Positions 5,492 through 7,848 of a DNA stretch of 7,848 nt are shown piece after piece. This DNA comes from JABDPF01 sp036351055. GTDB taxonomy: Bacteria > Pseudomonadota > Gammaproteobacteria > Xanthomonadales > SZUA-36. Both the position numbers and the translations under genes were made by a program. Every line of letters starts with the position of its first letter. Position 1 is the stretch's first letter. The notes under the pieces were generated by a model that saw only the letters and a list, made by a program, of their open reading frames with translations, was not told the origin of the DNA and did not search any database. Where the stretch lies: contig JAZBOH010000005.1 of NCBI GenBank assembly GCA_036351055.1, positions 1 to 7,848 of the forward strand, in the 5' to 3' direction.

Positions 5492-7270
5492 ATGTCAGAC
5501 CAAGTCATCCTGTTCACGCTGCTCTTTTTCGTTTTTGTCTTCCTGGTATGGGGTCGCTGGCGTTATGACCTGGTGGCGTTTACAGCGCTGCTGGTCGCCG
5601 TCGTTGCGGGGGTGGTGCCGCTTGAAAAAGCGTTTTCGGGCTTTGGTCACCCCGCGGTTGTTGTCATCGCCCTGGTATTGATTGTCAGCAAGGGGTTGTT
5701 CAATTCCGGTGTTATCGAGCTGTTATCCCGCTACCTGGTGGATGCTTCGCGCAAGACGGCCAGTCATATCGGCATCATGTCGGGGTTTGCAGCAGCCCTG
5801 TCGGCCGTCATGAACAACGTGGCGGCGCTGGCGCTGCTGATGCCGCTGGACATGCAGGCAGCAGCCAAGTCGGGGCGCAGCCCCGCGGTCACCCTGATGC
5901 CCCTGTCTTTTGCCTCGATCCTGGGCGGCATGATCACCCTGATCGGTACGCCACCAAACATCGTGATCGCGGAATACCGGGGCGACGCACTCGGTGAACC
6001 GTATCGAATGTTCGATTTTGCGCCGGTCGGCCTGGCAGTGGCGGCGGTTGGTGTCGCCTACGTGGCGCTGATCGGCTGGCGCCTGATCCCCCTGGCACGG
6101 GGTCGTAGCGACGCGGCCAGGGAGTTGTTCGAACTGGGGGGCTATGTCGCCGAGGTCAGCGTGCCTGAAACTTCATCGGCCATCGGTAAACGTGTCAGGG
6201 ACCTGGATGCGGCGGCTGCAGAGCACGGGGCGGAAATCATCGGCCTGGTGCGGCGTGGCGAACGCCAGCCGGGCATGGCGCGGCGTGTGGAAATCCGCCG
6301 AAACGACGTGCTGGTGCTTAAGGCGGCACCAGATGGCATCGAGGGACTGGTTGGCGCGCTGGGCCTGGAGTATGCAAAAAGCGGCCGTTCGGATGACGGT
6401 GTTTTTTCCGGAGGCGGCATGTCATTGCTCGAGGTCGTGGTGCCGCGGGGTGCCCGTATCGAGGGCCGTTCGGCGCTTTCCCTGCGCCTGATGTATCGTC
6501 ACGGGGTCAGCCTGCTGGGGGTCTCGCGCCAGGGCAAACGATTCAGCGAAAGGGTGCGGGAACTCGAAATCCAGGCCGGCGATATCCTGCTCCTGCTTGG
6601 CGACGAGGAGCGATTGGCGGACATCGTGACCTGGCTCGGCTGCCTGCCGCTGGCCGAACGCGGGCTGCAGGTCACCCAGCGCAAGAAGGCCGGGCTGGCC
6701 GTACTGATTTTTGCTTCGGCGGTGTTGCTCGCCAGCCTGGGGGTAATTTACCTGCCGGTCGCGCTGGGCATCGCGGTCGTTCTGATGGTCCTGACCGGCA
6801 TTATCCCGGTTCGCAAGGTCTACGACTCGATAGAGTGGCCGGTCATCGTATTGCTTGGCTCGATGATCCCGATCGGCGTCGCCCTGGAGAGCAGTGGCGG
6901 CACGGCCCTGATCGCGTCCAGTATCGTGAATGCCGCGTCCAGCCTTTCGCCGGCGGCCGTGCTGGTGATCCTGATGGTGGTGACGATGACCCTCTCGGAC
7001 GTGATGAACAACGTCGCCACTGCTGTTATCGCAGCCCCCGTGGCGCTGAATATCGCGAACAGCCTGGAAGTGAACCCCGACCCCTTCCTGATGAGCGTCG
7101 CGGTGGCGGCCAGTTGCGCCTTCCTCACCCCGATCGGCCACAAAAACAACACCTTGGTCATGGGTCCGGGTGGTTACCGCTTTGGCGACTACTGGCGTAT
7201 GGGTCTGCCGCTGGAACTCCTGGTCATTGCCGTCTCCGTCCCCATGATCCTCTGGGTCTGGCCAATGTAG
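5492..7270 (+). CDS. SLC13-type permease with two TrkA-C (RCK_C) domains
   Basis: This 592-residue inner-membrane transporter of the ion-transporter superfamily (SLC13/DASS-like) probably couples anion uptake to sodium or protons. About five hydrophobic segments span residues 4-200. A soluble insert of about 200 residues follows (210-395) with two TrkA-C/RCK_C domains, roughly 212-292 and 310-385, and then about six more membrane segments to the C terminus. The two membrane halves are pseudo-symmetric: SAVMNNVA (104-111) and IGTPPN (151-156) in the first are echoed by SDVMNNVA (502-509) and TPIGHKNN (546-553) in the second. These are the expected substrate/cation-site loops. TrkA-C domains often bind small ligands, so transport may be gated. 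Related proteins carry sulfate or other divalent anions, but the substrate here is undetermined. ATG 5492 lacks a clear Shine-Dalgarno; an in-frame stop at 5456-5458 rules out a longer ATG start. Confidence 0.9.
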   Translation: MSDQVILFTLLFFVFVFLVWGRWRYDLVAFTALLVAVVAGVVPLEKAFSGFGHPAVVVIALVLIVSKGLFNSGVIELLSRYLVDASRKTASHIGIMSGFAAALSAVMNNVAALALLMPLDMQAAAKSGRSPAVTLMPLSFASILGGMITLIGTPPNIVIAEYRGDALGEPYRMFDFAPVGLAVAAVGVAYVALIGWRLIPLARGRSDAARELFELGGYVAEVSVPETSSAIGKRVRDLDAAAAEHGAEIIGLVRRGERQPGMARRVEIRRNDVLVLKAAPDGIEGLVGALGLEYAKSGRSDDGVFSGGGMSLLEVVVPRGARIEGRSALSLRLMYRHGVSLLGVSRQGKRFSERVRELEIQAGDILLLLGDEERLADIVTWLGCLPLAERGLQVTQRKKAGLAVLIFASAVLLASLGVIYLPVALGIAVVLMVLTGIIPVRKVYDSIEWPVIVLLGSMIPIGVALESSGGTALIASSIVNAASSLSPAAVLVILMVVTMTLSDVMNNVATAVIAAPVALNIANSLEVNPDPFLMSVAVAASCAFLTPIGHKNNTLVMGPGGYRFGDYWRMGLPLELLVIAVSVPMILWVWPM

Positions 7271-7292
7271 GCGCGAACCTTGCCCTCTCAGG

Positions 7293-7848
7293 TCAGATCA
7301 GATGGAAGGCCTGCGCCTGCTCCATCGCGAGCAGGTATTCCTTGCGCCAGATACCGCCGCCGTAACCGGTCGGTTCGCCGCCCGAACCGACCACGCGATG
7401 ACAGGGGATGATGATGGCAATGCGGTTGTCGCCGTTGGCACGACCCACGGCGCGCACGGCGTCGGCATGGCCGATCTGTGCGGCGACCTGGGAATAACTC
7501 CGGGTTTCACCGTAGGGGATGGCTCTCAGCTCCTGCCAGACGGCCTCCTGGAATACCGTTCCCGGGGACTGCAGGGGCAGGGTGAATGTCCGCAGGCTGC
7601 CATTGAAATAGGCATCCAGCTGCTGTTTGACCTGTTCCATCAGCGGGTGTTCGCCCGGCAGGAATACCCGGCCCATGCGCTGACTCAGGCGTTTTAATTG
7701 CGTATCCAGCATCCTTCGCTCAGCAAACTCAAGCAGGCACAGGCCGTTATCGTGAACCCCCATGATCATGGAACCCAGCGGGGTAGCAATGCGGTTGATC
7801 CAGATCGAAGATTCGCGGTCCACGGCGGAAGGCGGATTGCCGAATACC
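7293..7848 (-). CDS. Methylated-DNA-cysteine methyltransferase, C-terminal part of a probable AraC-MGMT fusion (partial)
   Basis: The visible part holds a complete O6-methylguanine-DNA methyltransferase domain, which repairs alkylated DNA by moving the methyl group to its own cysteine. Numbering from the codon at 7823, it has PLGSMIMGVHDNGLCLLEF (15-33) in the N-terminal subdomain, the helix-turn-helix YGETRSYSQVAAQIG (104-118), the probable arginine finger in RAVGRAN (124-130, R128) and the active site IPCHRVV with C141. The GTG at 7823 could be read as a start, but the frame is open to the window edge and encodes VFGNPPSAV just upstream. That resembles the last residues of an AraC-type DNA-binding domain (the FxRxFGxxP ending), and CLLEFAERRMLDTQL matches MGMT domains fused to AraC domains. 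The full gene therefore probably starts beyond 7848 and combines a regulator with a repair enzyme. It converges on the permease gene with a 22-base gap. Confidence 0.9.
   Translation of the reverse strand, partial: VFGNPPSAVDRESSIWINRIATPLGSMIMGVHDNGLCLLEFAERRMLDTQLKRLSQRMGRVFLPGEHPLMEQVKQQLDAYFNGSLRTFTLPLQSPGTVFQEAVWQELRAIPYGETRSYSQVAAQIGHADAVRAVGRANGDNRIAIIIPCHRVVGSGGEPTGYGGGIWRKEYLLAMEQAQAFHLI

Noticed and set aside
6422..7141. Minus-strand 239-codon open frame
   Set aside because: It is antisense to the permease; its product is rich in His, Gln, Arg and Asp with no domain, as expected for a shadow of hydrophobic codons.
7271..7292. Terminator between the permease and the MGMT gene
   Set aside because: The 22-base gap contains no hairpin or T tract.

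Overview
The window looks like ordinary chromosome from a GC-rich gammaproteobacterium, probably a free-living marine or sediment type. The evidence is a DUF3012 lipoprotein, a TorF-family putative porin, an AraC-MGMT type repair protein, strong AGGAG ribosome binding sites and a fairly high GC content judged by eye. No genus can be named from the sequence alone. There are no mobile elements, rRNA, tRNA or CRISPR arrays, and the window is almost fully coding with short gaps.

Layout. A bidirectional terminator (1-30) closes a two-gene minus-strand operon. The operon consists of a secreted PafA-like alkaline phosphatase (489-2198) followed by a DUF1801 protein (62-484). A second terminator (about 2252-2282) separates this operon from a minus-strand outer-membrane protein of the TorF putative porin family (2317-3033). 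Upstream of the porin is a 299-base non-coding stretch (3034-3332), the richest regulatory region in the window. It holds a sigma-54 type -24/-12 element (3109-3124), an AT-rich spacer, and two 19-base direct repeats 31 bases apart that look like activator sites. Next come a PduO-type cobalamin adenosyltransferase (3333-3887, minus) and, divergently, an alpha-methylacyl-CoA racemase-like CoA transferase (4013-5125, plus). The racemase ends tail to tail, with a 4-base overlap, against a small lipoprotein of two tandem DUF3012 units (5122-5388, minus). Divergent from the lipoprotein is an SLC13-type permease with two internal TrkA-C domains (5492-7270, plus). It converges on an O6-methylguanine-DNA methyltransferase domain (7293 to the window edge, minus), whose frame stays open to the edge and appears to be the C-terminal part of an AraC-HTH/MGMT fusion.

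How the genes relate. Only the phosphatase/DUF1801 pair looks like a true operon. The other genes are single units with their own start signals, in alternating orientation. Adenosylcobalamin supply and a branched acyl-CoA racemase side by side could both serve methyl-branched acyl-CoA breakdown, but nothing in the window proves this. The phosphatase, porin and permease suggest nutrient acquisition. No wholly new multi-gene system is visible. The best leads are the putative sigma-54 control region of the porin gene, the tandem DUF3012 lipoprotein, and the probable AraC-MGMT fusion cut by the window edge.
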